From Polynucleobacter sp. MWH-Svant-W18 (lineage in GTDB: Bacteria; Pseudomonadota; Gammaproteobacteria; Burkholderiales; Burkholderiaceae), in assembly GCF_018687495.1 (NCBI RefSeq), contig NZ_CP061293.1, positions 1,426,001 through 1,490,000 on the forward strand: a stretch of 64,000 nucleotides of DNA, written 5' to 3'. Shown piece by piece: positions 9,034 through 17,550 of the stretch. Made by a program: the position numbers and the translations under genes. The notes under the pieces are model-generated. The model was not told the DNA's origin. It worked only from the letters and a program-made list of their open reading frames with translations, and made no database searches. The first letter of the stretch is position 1; every line of letters begins with the position of its first letter.

Positions 9034-9348
9034 TTGAACCACAAAAAGCTTTTCATTCAAGGCATTACAACTTCTGGCAAACCATTTCGACCCAGTGATT
9101 GGGCGGAGCGTCTATGCGGAGTGATGGCTACTTTTCGCCCACCCGGAGATTCTGGAGATCCCCGCTTCACCTACTCACCCTACGTGATACCCGTCGTGAT
9201 TGCTACAGTGAAATGCGTTGTTGTTGATACCAGACTAGGTGAACTTGATCCTAGAGCGCTCGACTTTGTATGCAACTTTGCCAAAGACAACGATCTACCA
9301 ATCGAAGAAGCTTGTGAGTTTGAACCCAAACCCCAAGCCCAGTCCTAA
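9034..9348 (+). CDS. DUF3579 family protein
   Basis: This 104-residue protein is of the DUF3579 family (PF12112), found mainly in betaproteobacteria and without an assigned function. Recognisable segments are LFIQGITTSGKPFRPSDWAE, RLCGVMATF and DPRFTYSPYVIPVV, then KCVVVDTRLGELDP and the DNDLPIEEACEF end. The only sensible start is TTG at 9034: an in-frame stop lies at 8983-8985, with no ATG or GTG between, and no clear Shine-Dalgarno is present. It is divergent from argF and convergent with rpsT. Confidence 0.8.
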   Translation: MNHKKLFIQGITTSGKPFRPSDWAERLCGVMATFRPPGDSGDPRFTYSPYVIPVVIATVKCVVVDTRLGELDPRALDFVCNFAKDNDLPIEEACEFEPKPQAQS

Positions 9349-9352
9349 AAAC

Positions 9353-9380
9353 AAAAACCCGCTCTGATGAGGAGCGGGCT
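9353..9380 (-). terminator. terminator of rpsT
   Basis: CCCGCTC/GAGCGGG forms a 7-bp stem with a 7-nt loop. On the minus strand it is followed by a TTTTTGTTTTT-like run. It starts about 40 nt past the rpsT stop and lies just beyond the end of the convergent DUF3579 gene. Confidence 0.85.
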
Positions 9381-9421
9381 TAGGTCGAATCTACTTCGAC
9401 CAGCCTAAAACGAATACTGTA

Positions 9422-9688
9422 TTACGCTGCCATCGCCTTGATAGCTGCAGACAAACGTGACTTCTGACGTGCCGCAGTATTTTTATGAGCAATCTTTTTA
9501 TCAGCAATCTTGTCGATTGTTGACTGAGTTGCTGCGAATACTTTTGCAGCAGCATCTTTGTCACCAGTTTCGATCGCTTTACGAACTGCCTTAATGGAAG
9601 TGCGAAGCTTTGAACGCAAACTGGAGTTGTGCTCGTTCTGTTTTACTGCCTGGCGTGCGCGCTTACGCGCTTGTGCTGTATTGGCCAT
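9422..9688 (-). CDS. rpsT: 30S ribosomal protein S20
   Basis: This 88-residue lysine, arginine and alanine-rich helical protein starts [13 protein letters not shown] and ends [10 protein letters not shown], matching S20 in sequence pattern and length. It binds 16S rRNA early in 30S assembly. AAGG lies upstream of the ATG, and a dedicated terminator follows. It is divergent from murJ, a common arrangement in Burkholderiales. Confidence 0.97.
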   Translation of the reverse strand: MANTAQARKRARQAVKQNEHNSSLRSKLRTSIKAVRKAIETGDKDAAAKVFAATQSTIDKIADKKIAHKNTAARQKSRLSAAIKAMAA

Positions 9689-9838
9689 CTTTAAACCTTG
9701 CCTCTATAAAATGCAAAATGCGATTAGTTAAAAATCTCGCGGACTTGCCAATTCCTAAGCAAGCTCGCCAAAACCCAAGATTTTACCCGAAAGGGGCAAA
9801 AAAGCCCAGTCCACCCATAAATAGGTGAAAATCGGCTC

Positions 9839-11392
9839 ATGAACCTGCTTTCTGCCGCCGCCAAGGTCAGCTCACTCACAATGCTTTCCCGTATTACGGG
9901 CCTACTGCGAGAGACCCTCATTGCCCGTAGTTTTGGGGCCTCAGAGTGGACAGACGCCTTTAATGTGGCTTTTAGGCTGCCCAATTTGCTCCGGCGCCTT
10001 TTTGCCGAAGGGGCCTTTTCCCAGGCTTTTGTGCCAATTTTGGGGGAAATTGCCACCAATGAGGACCAAAACAAGGCCAAAATCCTCATTAATGCTGTCG
10101 CCACGCTCTTATTTTGGGCTTTGCTCCTAACAGTACTCCTTGGTGTCATTGGCGCCCCCTTGCTGATTCTGGTGATTGCTACGGGATTTGTTGGCGGACC
10201 CGCCTATGAGGCCAGCGTTGTCATGACTCGCATCATGTTTCCGTATATTGGCTTGATCTCGATGGTCTCGCTCTCAGCCGGAATCCTCAATACCTATCAT
10301 CGCTTTGCGATTCCAGCCTTCACCCCAGTATTGCTGAATCTCGCCTTAATTGGCAGTGCGATATTTTTAGCACCCCACTTAGAGCAACCCATTTATGCCC
10401 TGAGCATTGGTGTTTTACTCGGCGGTATTTTGCAATTGGCCATTCAGGTTCCAGTGCTTGCTCGTCTAGGACTGCTGCCACGAATTGGCTTATTGCCTGG
10501 CGCCATTAAAGCAGCGATTACCAATCCTGATGCACGACGCGTATTAAAACTGATGGGGCCTGCAGTCTTTGCGGTATCGGTTGCACAGATCTCACTCATC
10601 ATCAATACCAATATTGCCTCTCGCCTTCAGGCGGGGAGCGTGTCCTGGCTTTCTTATGCAGATCGCTTGATGGAATTTCCTACAGCCCTACTGGGTGTTG
10701 CACTAGGCACTGTTCTACTTCCAAGTCTCAGTAAAGCAAATGCTAAAAATGATTTAGCGCACGCAGGTGAATTATTAATCTGGGGATTACAGCTCACCTT
10801 CCTCTTGGCGGCCCCAAGCGCAATTGCACTCTTTATTTTTGGTGAACCCTTGGCGGCAGTGCTTTATCACTATGGCAAATTCAACGCTCTAGATGTACTC
10901 ATGACACAACGTGCATTGGCTGCTTACGGTGTTGGTCTGATTGGCTTGATCCTGGTAAAAATTTTGGCGCCCGGCTTTTACTCCCGCCAAGATATTCGCA
11001 CTCCCGTCAAAATCGGCTTGCTTGTCCTCGTTGCCACCCAGTTGGCTAACTTGGTGTTCGTGCCCTGGCTTGGGCATGCTGGGCTGGCACTATCAGTGGG
11101 TGCTGGTGCCTGCCTCAATGCGGCCCTTCTGTGGATTGGCCTTCACCAAAGGGGCGCTCTACCCAACGCGTCGTGGGCTAAATACCTTGGCCAACTCTTT
11201 CTGGCCCTCATTCCCTTCTCAGCCGTCCTTTTCTATGCTGCGAGCGCTCACAATTGGATCGCACTCCAGGCAGAGCCTTGGGTACGAATCGGCCTGGTGG
11301 CCCTCTGGCTTGCCGTTGCTGCCTTAGTTTATTTTGGGGGTCTCGCCTTAGTTGGAATTCGCTGGCAAAAATTCTTGCGTCATGCAAAATAG
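9839..11392 (+). CDS. murJ: lipid II flippase MurJ
   Basis: MurJ moves lipid II across the inner membrane for peptidoglycan synthesis. The 517-residue product is strongly hydrophobic with about 14 membrane segments. It has the family N-terminus (SSLTMLSRITGLLRETLIA, then FRLPNLLRRLFAEGAFSQAF) with the conserved Arg residues of the central cavity. Length is typical. It is followed after only 5 nt by the SirB1-like gene, so the two are probably cotranscribed. An AGGTGA sequence lies 12 nt upstream of the ATG, further than ideal. Confidence 0.96.
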   Translation: MNLLSAAAKVSSLTMLSRITGLLRETLIARSFGASEWTDAFNVAFRLPNLLRRLFAEGAFSQAFVPILGEIATNEDQNKAKILINAVATLLFWALLLTVLLGVIGAPLLILVIATGFVGGPAYEASVVMTRIMFPYIGLISMVSLSAGILNTYHRFAIPAFTPVLLNLALIGSAIFLAPHLEQPIYALSIGVLLGGILQLAIQVPVLARLGLLPRIGLLPGAIKAAITNPDARRVLKLMGPAVFAVSVAQISLIINTNIASRLQAGSVSWLSYADRLMEFPTALLGVALGTVLLPSLSKANAKNDLAHAGELLIWGLQLTFLLAAPSAIALFIFGEPLAAVLYHYGKFNALDVLMTQRALAAYGVGLIGLILVKILAPGFYSRQDIRTPVKIGLLVLVATQLANLVFVPWLGHAGLALSVGAGACLNAALLWIGLHQRGALPNASWAKYLGQLFLALIPFSAVLFYAASAHNWIALQAEPWVRIGLVALWLAVAALVYFGGLALVGIRWQKFLRHAK

Positions 11393-11397
11393 AAGAT

Positions 11398-12240
11398 ATG
11401 CCAACACAACAACTCGACTATTTCACCTCCTTAGTTGCTGAAGACGAACACTTCCCACTAACGGAGGCTGCGATCGCAGTTGCGCAACACGCTTATCCGG
11501 ATTTAGATGTCCAAGGGGTACTCGATCAACTCGATGAGATGGGCAATAAATTAAAAGCTCGGATTACTCCAGATACTTCACCGATACAGCGCCTGCAAAT
11601 TTTGAAACATTTCTTTTATACCGAATTAGGCTTTGGCCCCAATCCAAATGATTTTTATGCGCCTGAAAATTCTTACCTACACTATGTACTTGAGAATCGC
11701 AGAGGCATTCCAATCTCTTTAGCAATTCTGATGATGGAATTAGGTCAACAAATTGGTTTAAAGATCCGAGGCGTTTCATTTCCAAATCACTTCATGATGC
11801 GCATCTCTTTGCAACAAGGCGAAGTCATCATGGATCCGCTGACTGGCGAATCTCTCTCCAAAAATCAATTGCAAGAGATGCTTGACCCTTATCTCGATGC
11901 CAAAGGCTACCGGGGTGAGTTGAGCCTGCCGCTCAATGTATTCCTGCGCGCCTCAAATGCCCGCGAAATACTCTCCCGCTTCTTGAGAAATCTGAAAATG
12001 ATCTACTCAGAACATGAGCGTTGGGAGCGCCTACTAGGCATTCAAGAGCGCTTGGTCATTTTGCTACCAGATTCGATTGAAGAGGTTCGTGATCGCGGAC
12101 TGATTTTTGCCCAGCTTGAATATTTACGTCCCGCCCTAGAAGATATGCACCGCTATCTCAGTGAATTACCAGAAGCAGAAGACGCTGGAGATATTCGCGA
12201 GCATATTGCAACGCTCGAGAGTCAAACAAAATTTCACTAG
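11398..12240 (+). CDS. SirB1-family transglutaminase-like protein
   Basis: This 280-residue protein has a transglutaminase-like core of the SirB1 family (Transglut_core2). The best region is YLHYVLENRRGIPISLAILM (about residues 98-117), followed by FPNHFMMRI. The C-terminal half (SNAREILSRFLRNLKMIYSEH) continues into TPR-like helices, as in SirB1/YchA proteins. The catalytic role is not proven in this family. The ATG at 11398 begins with the MPTQQLDYFTSLV segment and lies 5 nt after murJ; a longer open frame inside murJ is not supported. Confidence 0.85.
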   Translation: MPTQQLDYFTSLVAEDEHFPLTEAAIAVAQHAYPDLDVQGVLDQLDEMGNKLKARITPDTSPIQRLQILKHFFYTELGFGPNPNDFYAPENSYLHYVLENRRGIPISLAILMMELGQQIGLKIRGVSFPNHFMMRISLQQGEVIMDPLTGESLSKNQLQEMLDPYLDAKGYRGELSLPLNVFLRASNAREILSRFLRNLKMIYSEHERWERLLGIQERLVILLPDSIEEVRDRGLIFAQLEYLRPALEDMHRYLSELPEAEDAGDIREHIATLESQTKFH

Positions 12241-12250
12241 AGCCTAGTGC

Positions 12251-12895
12251 TCAGCTTTTATTGCGCTTGAAAATTTTGTAGAGTGCAGCCAAGATGACTG
12301 GTACTGCAGCAGCGCCCACACCAAGCAAAACAATCACGTTTAAGTTTTGACGAATGATGGGAATATTTCCAAAGAAATAGCCAGCAATGACCAAGCCAAA
12401 TACCCAAAGTGCAGCCCCAGTAATGTTGAAAAACTGAAAGCGGGAGAAATTCATCTCCGACACGCCTGCAATGAATGGTGCAAATGTACGAATAATGGGT
12501 AAGAAGCGTGCCAGGATGATGGTCTTACCGCCATGCCTCTCATAAAAAGCATGGGTCTTTAATAAAGCCCCTTGGTCGATCCAGCGTGATTGACTGCTAA
12601 AGACTCTTTTACCAATCCAGCGGCCAATAAAGTAATTTACGGTGTTGCCTGCTACAGCAGCTAGCAATAAGCCACTACACAAAGTCCAGATGTTGAAATG
12701 TTCTGTCGCACAGTAAGCGCCAGCAATAAATAACAGCGAGTCGCCAGGCAAAAATGGGGCAACAACTAAACCTGTCTCTGCAAACACAATGGCAAACAAA
12801 AAACCATAAGCCCAAGGACCATATTGCGAAATTACTACATCGAGGTGACGATCAATATGCAGCAATAAATCACTAAGCTGTAAAAGGGTATCCAC
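12251..12895 (-). CDS. DedA family membrane protein
   Basis: This 214-residue inner-membrane protein of the DedA/VTT family is linked to lipid carrier flipping and membrane homeostasis. Visible markers are GLVVAPFLPGDSLLFIAGA, FIGRWIGKRVF and HGGKTIILARFLPIIRTFAPFIAG, with four to five hydrophobic segments and a basic tail. GTG at 12895 is preferred because GGAG lies 5 nt upstream; GTG at 12901 would add two residues. It converges on the SirB1-like gene and diverges from miaA. Confidence 0.9.
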   Translation of the reverse strand: MDTLLQLSDLLLHIDRHLDVVISQYGPWAYGFLFAIVFAETGLVVAPFLPGDSLLFIAGAYCATEHFNIWTLCSGLLLAAVAGNTVNYFIGRWIGKRVFSSQSRWIDQGALLKTHAFYERHGGKTIILARFLPIIRTFAPFIAGVSEMNFSRFQFFNITGAALWVFGLVIAGYFFGNIPIIRQNLNVIVLLGVGAAAVPVILAALYKIFKRNKS

Positions 12896-12914
12896 TGGCA
12901 CTCCAAAGATTGGC

Positions 12915-12944
12915 TTGATGCGGATATTAACAGGCTCTTATAAT
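12915..12944 (+). promoter_or_regulatory. promoter of miaA, leaderless geometry
   Basis: TTGATG (4 of 6) and a perfect TATAAT (12939-12944) are 18 nt apart. The -10 ends 5 nt before the miaA ATG at 12950, so +1 would fall on that codon. Confidence 0.5.
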
Positions 12945-12949
12945 CAGGT

Positions 12950-13954
12950 ATGCAAACTGAACCCTACATTCAGCCTATGCATGCTCCAGAGGCCGCTCCA
13001 ATACTATGTATTGTTGGCCCTACTGGTGCAGGCAAAACCCATCTCGCTATGTCTTTAGCTGAGTACGCCAAATCTATTGGCAGCACTATCGAACTCATTA
13101 GCATGGACTCTGCACTTGTCTACAGGGGTCTAGACATTGGTAGTGCAAAACCCACCAAAGCTGAGCAAGTAGGTGTTATTCATCACCTAATTGATATCCT
13201 GGATCCAACCGAAGTGTACTCAGCAGCACGCTTTGCAAAAGATGCCAAACGTTTATGTGAAGAAATACACAGTAGGGGAAATATTCCAGTAGTTGTTGGC
13301 GGCACCATGTTGTATTGGCGTGCTTGGGCATATGGGCTTTCCTCGCTTCCCCCAGCCAACCCTGAGGTTCGAGCACGACTTGATGAAGAAGGTAAAGTAC
13401 TGGGTTGGCCTGCAATGCATGAGAAGCTTGCTAAGGTCGATCCAGAAACTGCTGCACGCTTGAAACCTAACGACTCTCAGCGCGTGCAACGTGCGCTTGA
13501 AGTTTATGAAATTACTGGCAAACCGATGTCTGCCCTACTGGCTGATGCACCAAGCGAAGACGGTAGAGAAGGCTCGACTATACCGCCATGGATTAGATTG
13601 GTATCACTTGAGCCAAGCGATCGCAAACGATTACATCAGAATTTAGAAAAGCGCTTCGACGAAATGCTACTAGCTGGATTTTTAGATGAAGTGAAAACGC
13701 TTCGCGCCAATCCAGAATTGCATGCAGATTTACCAGCGATTCGATCCGTTGGTTACCGCCAGGCTTGGGAGTTTCTGAATGGTGAAATTGACGCTGAGCA
13801 GATGCGCTACAAAGCGTTGGCTGCAACGAGACAGCTTGGCAAGCGCCAACTTACCTGGCTAAGAGCAATCGCAGGCAGAAATACCTTTGACCCCTTCAAC
13901 CCAATCGAATTAAAGGCGGCCTTAGATTACTGCAAAAGTAATTTGAAAAAATAG
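12950..13954 (+). CDS. miaA: tRNA dimethylallyltransferase
   Basis: MiaA transfers a dimethylallyl group to A37 of tRNAs that read codons starting with U. The 334-residue product has the P-loop GPTGAGKT (residues 23-30), the DSALVYRGLDIGSAKP substrate-tRNA region and ATRQLGKRQLTWLR near the C-terminus. Length is normal. Two starts are possible: ATG 12950, directly under a perfect -10, or ATG 12977 (MHAPEAAPIL). The family core begins only after either. No Shine-Dalgarno precedes either codon. Confidence 0.96.
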   Translation: MQTEPYIQPMHAPEAAPILCIVGPTGAGKTHLAMSLAEYAKSIGSTIELISMDSALVYRGLDIGSAKPTKAEQVGVIHHLIDILDPTEVYSAARFAKDAKRLCEEIHSRGNIPVVVGGTMLYWRAWAYGLSSLPPANPEVRARLDEEGKVLGWPAMHEKLAKVDPETAARLKPNDSQRVQRALEVYEITGKPMSALLADAPSEDGREGSTIPPWIRLVSLEPSDRKRLHQNLEKRFDEMLLAGFLDEVKTLRANPELHADLPAIRSVGYRQAWEFLNGEIDAEQMRYKALAATRQLGKRQLTWLRAIAGRNTFDPFNPIELKAALDYCKSNLKK

Positions 13955-13969
13955 GTTTACAGCGATTGC

Positions 13970-15022
13970 TTAAATAACAATCGCTTGTGGAGCATCCTTA
14001 GGGCGCTCGACTACTTCGCCAACTGTCCACGCTTTTAAGCCTTGAGCAGTTAATGACTTGATGGCAGCATCTGCTTGGCTTGGAGCAACAATTACCACCA
14101 TGCCGATACCGCAGTTGAAGACGCGGACCATCTCAGCATCAGCTACGCCACCCTTCATCTGCAACCAACGAAAGAGCTCGGGCATTTGCCAGCTACTACG
14201 ATGCAAAACTGCTTGTGTGTTTTCTGGGAGAACCCGTGGAACGTTATCCACTAAGCCACCACCAGTAATGTGAGCCATACCCTTCACATCAATTTCAGAA
14301 ATCAGCTTGAGAAGCGGCTTCACGTAAATCTCTGTTGGAGCCATCACAACATCACCCAATGGACGACCACCTAAATCATCGCTTGGCTTGGCGCCAGCGC
14401 GCTCGATAATTTTACGAACCAATGAATATCCATTGGAGTGAGCGCCACTAGAGCCGATTGCCAGCACCACATCGCCAGGCACAATCGTATTGCCCGTAAT
14501 GATTTTTGATTTCTCAACAGCGCCTACTGCAAATCCAGCGAGATCATATTCGCCTGGTGGATACATTCCTGGCATCTCAGCAGTTTCACCACCAATTAAT
14601 GCGCAGCCAGATAATTCGCAACCTTTCGCAATACCGCCCACGACCGTAGCGGCCGTATCAACAGTTAACTTACCGCAAGCAAAATAATCCAAAAAGAAGA
14701 GAGGCTCAGCGCCCTGAACCAAGATGTCATTCACGCTCATGGCTACCAAGTCTTGACCAATAGTGTCGTGGCGATTCCACTCAAAAGCCAATCTCAACTT
14801 TGTTCCAACGCCATCAGTCCCAGAAACCAATACTGGCTCTTTATAGCGCTTGGGCACCTCAAAAAGGGCACCAAAACCACCAATTCCGGCTAAAACGCCT
14901 TCTCGCATGGTCTTCTTAGCAAGGGGTTTAATCCGATCAACTAAGTCATCTCCAGCGTCAATATCAACGCCAGCATCACGGTAGGAAAGGCCTTTTGTGG
15001 AGGAATTGCTTGAAGATGTCAT
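13970..15022 (-). CDS. purM: phosphoribosylformylglycinamidine cyclo-ligase
   Basis: PurM (AIR synthetase) closes the imidazole ring in step five of purine synthesis, using ATP. The 350-residue product has [20 protein letters not shown] at the N-terminus, [13 protein letters not shown], the [20 protein letters not shown] block and [11 protein letters not shown], all typical. It is divergent from the AI-2E family gene with only a short gap, so its promoter must lie close to or inside that gene. Confidence 0.97.
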   Translation of the reverse strand: MTSSSNSSTKGLSYRDAGVDIDAGDDLVDRIKPLAKKTMREGVLAGIGGFGALFEVPKRYKEPVLVSGTDGVGTKLRLAFEWNRHDTIGQDLVAMSVNDILVQGAEPLFFLDYFACGKLTVDTAATVVGGIAKGCELSGCALIGGETAEMPGMYPPGEYDLAGFAVGAVEKSKIITGNTIVPGDVVLAIGSSGAHSNGYSLVRKIIERAGAKPSDDLGGRPLGDVVMAPTEIYVKPLLKLISEIDVKGMAHITGGGLVDNVPRVLPENTQAVLHRSSWQMPELFRWLQMKGGVADAEMVRVFNCGIGMVVIVAPSQADAAIKSLTAQGLKAWTVGEVVERPKDAPQAIVI

Positions 15023-15094
15023 ATCAGAGATGGAATATTGGTGAAAAATAGCACTTGGTCAGTAGAATCATTGAATTCTAGAGGATTACTCAAC

Positions 15095-16084
15095 ATGGCA
15101 GAAATTTTTACCCCTTTTCTCACCGCTTTTATCCTAGCTTATATCCTACGGCCTGCTTTTCTATGGCTCCAAGGACGCCGCTTGCACCCAATCTTGGCTG
15201 CTGCACTCACCGTCATATTTGGTTTAGGGGTGGTGTTGGCAATTTTGACTCTTTTCATCACCTTGCTTAAAACAGAGTTGCCTTTGATTAAAGAGCAATT
15301 ACCCGGCTGGATTCAAAACACCCAAGCATGGCTTGAGCCCCAGTTAGCCCATATGCATATTCATGTGAAATGGGACACCCTCAGAGACACCGCAACTCAA
15401 AAAATTACAGAACACCTTAGCGAAAATGCTGAAACCTTAATGGGCAGCACCTTTGAGACGCTCTTATCATCAGGTAGCTCTGTGATCACAGGTTTTGTCA
15501 ACTCGGTACTCATTTTATTTGTACTGTTTTATTTATTGATTGATTGGAATCAATTCTTTCAATATATGCAACAGCTTGCACCGCGTCGTGCCCAGGCAAC
15601 TATTCGTCACCTTGCGATGCATACCGATGGTTTGCTATCACAATATTTGCGCGGCATGATCATCGTAATTTCCATCATGTCTGTTTTCTATAGCGTGGGC
15701 CTGAGTATTGTTGGCGTCAGGGGGGCGGTTGCCTTGGGTGTATTCACTGCACTCATGATTGTCATACCCTATATTGGTATCGCGCTGGGCTTAAGTCTCT
15801 CAGTCATCTCTGCAATTTTGCAATTTGGTCTTGGGCCTGAACTACTTGGTGTTCTGGGTATATACGGATTAGGTCAAATTCTTGAGGGCTTCTTTCTAAC
15901 GCCCCGCCTGGTTGGTGAGCGCATTGGTCTACATCCAGTTGCAGTCTTGTTTGCGTTACTCCTTTTTGGCAATCTTTTTGGCTTCTTTGGTGTGCTTTTA
16001 GCTTTGCCAATTAGCGCAATTGCCCTGGTCTTAGTGCAATACCTGTGGTCTGTTTACACACAAAGTTCTTGGTATCAAAAATAA
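15095..16084 (+). CDS. AI-2E family (PerM-like) membrane transporter
   Basis: This protein of about 329 residues has the PerM/AI-2E transporter fold: TPFLTAFILAYILRP near the N-terminus, a periplasmic-type helical stretch, then a cluster of membrane segments including IVIPYIGIALGLSLSVI and GLGQILEGFFLTPRLVGERIG. Members are thought to export small solutes or act as Na+/H+ antiporters; the substrate is unknown. I choose ATG 15095 because AGAGGA lies 9 nt upstream. Longer starts (TTG 15038, GTG 15041) add only a polar stretch. In either form the usual first hydrophobic helix before TPFLxAxxLAYxL is missing. Confidence 0.85.
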   Translation: MAEIFTPFLTAFILAYILRPAFLWLQGRRLHPILAAALTVIFGLGVVLAILTLFITLLKTELPLIKEQLPGWIQNTQAWLEPQLAHMHIHVKWDTLRDTATQKITEHLSENAETLMGSTFETLLSSGSSVITGFVNSVLILFVLFYLLIDWNQFFQYMQQLAPRRAQATIRHLAMHTDGLLSQYLRGMIIVISIMSVFYSVGLSIVGVRGAVALGVFTALMIVIPYIGIALGLSLSVISAILQFGLGPELLGVLGIYGLGQILEGFFLTPRLVGERIGLHPVAVLFALLLFGNLFGFFGVLLALPISAIALVLVQYLWSVYTQSSWYQK

Positions 16085-16094
16085 TTTCGCATTA

Positions 16095-16850
16095 ATGAAT
16101 ACCAGCCCACTTCCTAGACAATTTGCCCTAGATATTAGTCACGCCCCTAAAGCCAGTTTAGAAAACTACTTACCAGGCAAAGATCTTGCTTTGGTGTCTG
16201 CATTAAGGGCGCTATGTAAAGCTTGGGAGGAAGTGCCTGAAGCGCAATCCAATAATCCGCTGAACCATCGCTGGATATATTGGTGGGGGCCAGCAGGATC
16301 GGGGCGCACCCATTTGCTCGAAGCAATGAGAAATACTGCCGAGCATTTAGGGCTTGAATATTTTTCCCTCTACCCCAAAGAGCCGAGCGCCTGGGTTCGT
16401 CTTGAAGAAAAAATATCTGGCCTAGGGCAAAGTGCTGCCCCCTCACTCATCACTGTGGACGATGTAGAAAGCCTGGATGAACGCTTAGTCGCCGCATTAT
16501 TTCGTATTCTCAATGGTGTACAGGCCAGCAAAAACATCTCTATTTTGATGGCTGGTAAATCCGCTCCAGCCAATCTCAATCTGCGTGAAGACCTGCGTAC
16601 CCGCTTGGCCTGGGGATTGGTCTTTCAGACCCAACTTTTAGGGGATGATGAGAAAATACAGGCATTAGAACAAGCCGCTAAGGCTCGAGGACTAGTCTTA
16701 TCGCCAGATGTATTGCCCTGGCTATTAAATCGCTTTTATCGAGATATGCCTAACTTAATGGCCTTAATGGATGCTTTGGATGCGTATTCACTGGAAACCA
16801 AACGTGCAGTAACCTTGCCTTTGGTACGCGAACTCCTTCAGCCAAAATAA
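16095..16850 (+). CDS. hda: DnaA regulatory inactivator Hda
   Basis: Hda with the DNA-loaded sliding clamp stimulates DnaA-ATP hydrolysis and prevents over-initiation. The 251-residue product begins with the clamp-binding type segment LPRQFALDI. It has a P-loop GPAGSGRTHLL (residues 65-75) with arginine in the usual lysine position, as in other Hda proteins, then LITVDDVESLD as Walker B and a DnaA-like sensor region. It starts 10 nt after the transporter gene and is followed closely by the HAD phosphatase, so it sits in a plus-strand operon. Confidence 0.92.
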   Translation: MNTSPLPRQFALDISHAPKASLENYLPGKDLALVSALRALCKAWEEVPEAQSNNPLNHRWIYWWGPAGSGRTHLLEAMRNTAEHLGLEYFSLYPKEPSAWVRLEEKISGLGQSAAPSLITVDDVESLDERLVAALFRILNGVQASKNISILMAGKSAPANLNLREDLRTRLAWGLVFQTQLLGDDEKIQALEQAAKARGLVLSPDVLPWLLNRFYRDMPNLMALMDALDAYSLETKRAVTLPLVRELLQPK

Positions 16851-16869
16851 TTTATTAAAGATTTCATTT

Positions 16870-17550
16870 GTGACCCAATTAGCCCTCTTCGACCTAGACC
16901 ACACTTTATTGCCATGCGATAGCGATTATGAATGGGGTCAATTTTTAGCCCGGATTGGCGTAGTCGATAGCAAATACTATGCAACCCAAAATGAACGCTT
17001 CTATCAGGATTACAAAGAAGGCAAGCTCGATATTCATGAGTTTTTGCGCTTTGCCTTAAAACCTCTTTCAGAACATTCGCGCGCCCAACTCAAAGAGTGG
17101 CATGACACCTTTATGGAAGAAGTAATTCATGGTCAACTTCGTCAGCAAGCACTGGACCTCGTAAAGCGACATCAAGATCAGGGTGATATTTGCTGCGTGA
17201 TCACGGCAACAAATAGTTTTGTTACCCGCCCCATTGTGGAGCGCTTTGGTATTGAGCATTTGATTGCTACTGAACCGGCAACAACCAACGACGTTCCCTT
17301 AGCCAATTACACTGGTGAAGTGAAGGGTATCCCCAATTTCCGCGAAGGCAAGATTCAAAATCTCCAGAATTGGCTGGCGAGTCAAAATCTTTCCTTAAGC
17401 CAATTACCGTATAGCTATTTTTACTCAGACTCAATGAATGACTTGCCCTTGCTAGAACAAGTCAGTCACCCAGTTGCCACCAACCCTGATGATCGCCTAC
17501 GGCATGAAGCCAAACAACGCGGTTGGCCCGTTCTTGAATTGTTTGCATGA
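16870..17550 (+). CDS. HAD superfamily phosphatase, SerB-like subfamily IB
   Basis: This 226-residue cytosolic hydrolase has the HAD nucleophile motif FDLDHTLLP (Asp8 and Asp10), a helical cap, TATNSFVTRPIVERFG as motif II and YSDSMNDLPLLEQV as the acidic metal-binding motif IV. The subfamily acts on phosphomonoesters such as phosphoserine; the true substrate cannot be fixed. Translation starts at GTG 16870. The stop overlaps the pcnB start by 4 nt (ATGA), so the two are coupled. Confidence 0.9.
   Translation: MTQLALFDLDHTLLPCDSDYEWGQFLARIGVVDSKYYATQNERFYQDYKEGKLDIHEFLRFALKPLSEHSRAQLKEWHDTFMEEVIHGQLRQQALDLVKRHQDQGDICCVITATNSFVTRPIVERFGIEHLIATEPATTNDVPLANYTGEVKGIPNFREGKIQNLQNWLASQNLSLSQLPYSYFYSDSMNDLPLLEQVSHPVATNPDDRLRHEAKQRGWPVLELFA

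Noticed and set aside
9724..10149. Open minus-strand frame of 141 codons opposite the murJ start
   Set aside because: Antisense to the conserved MurJ N-terminus; the Arg/Ser-rich composition is typical of shadow frames.
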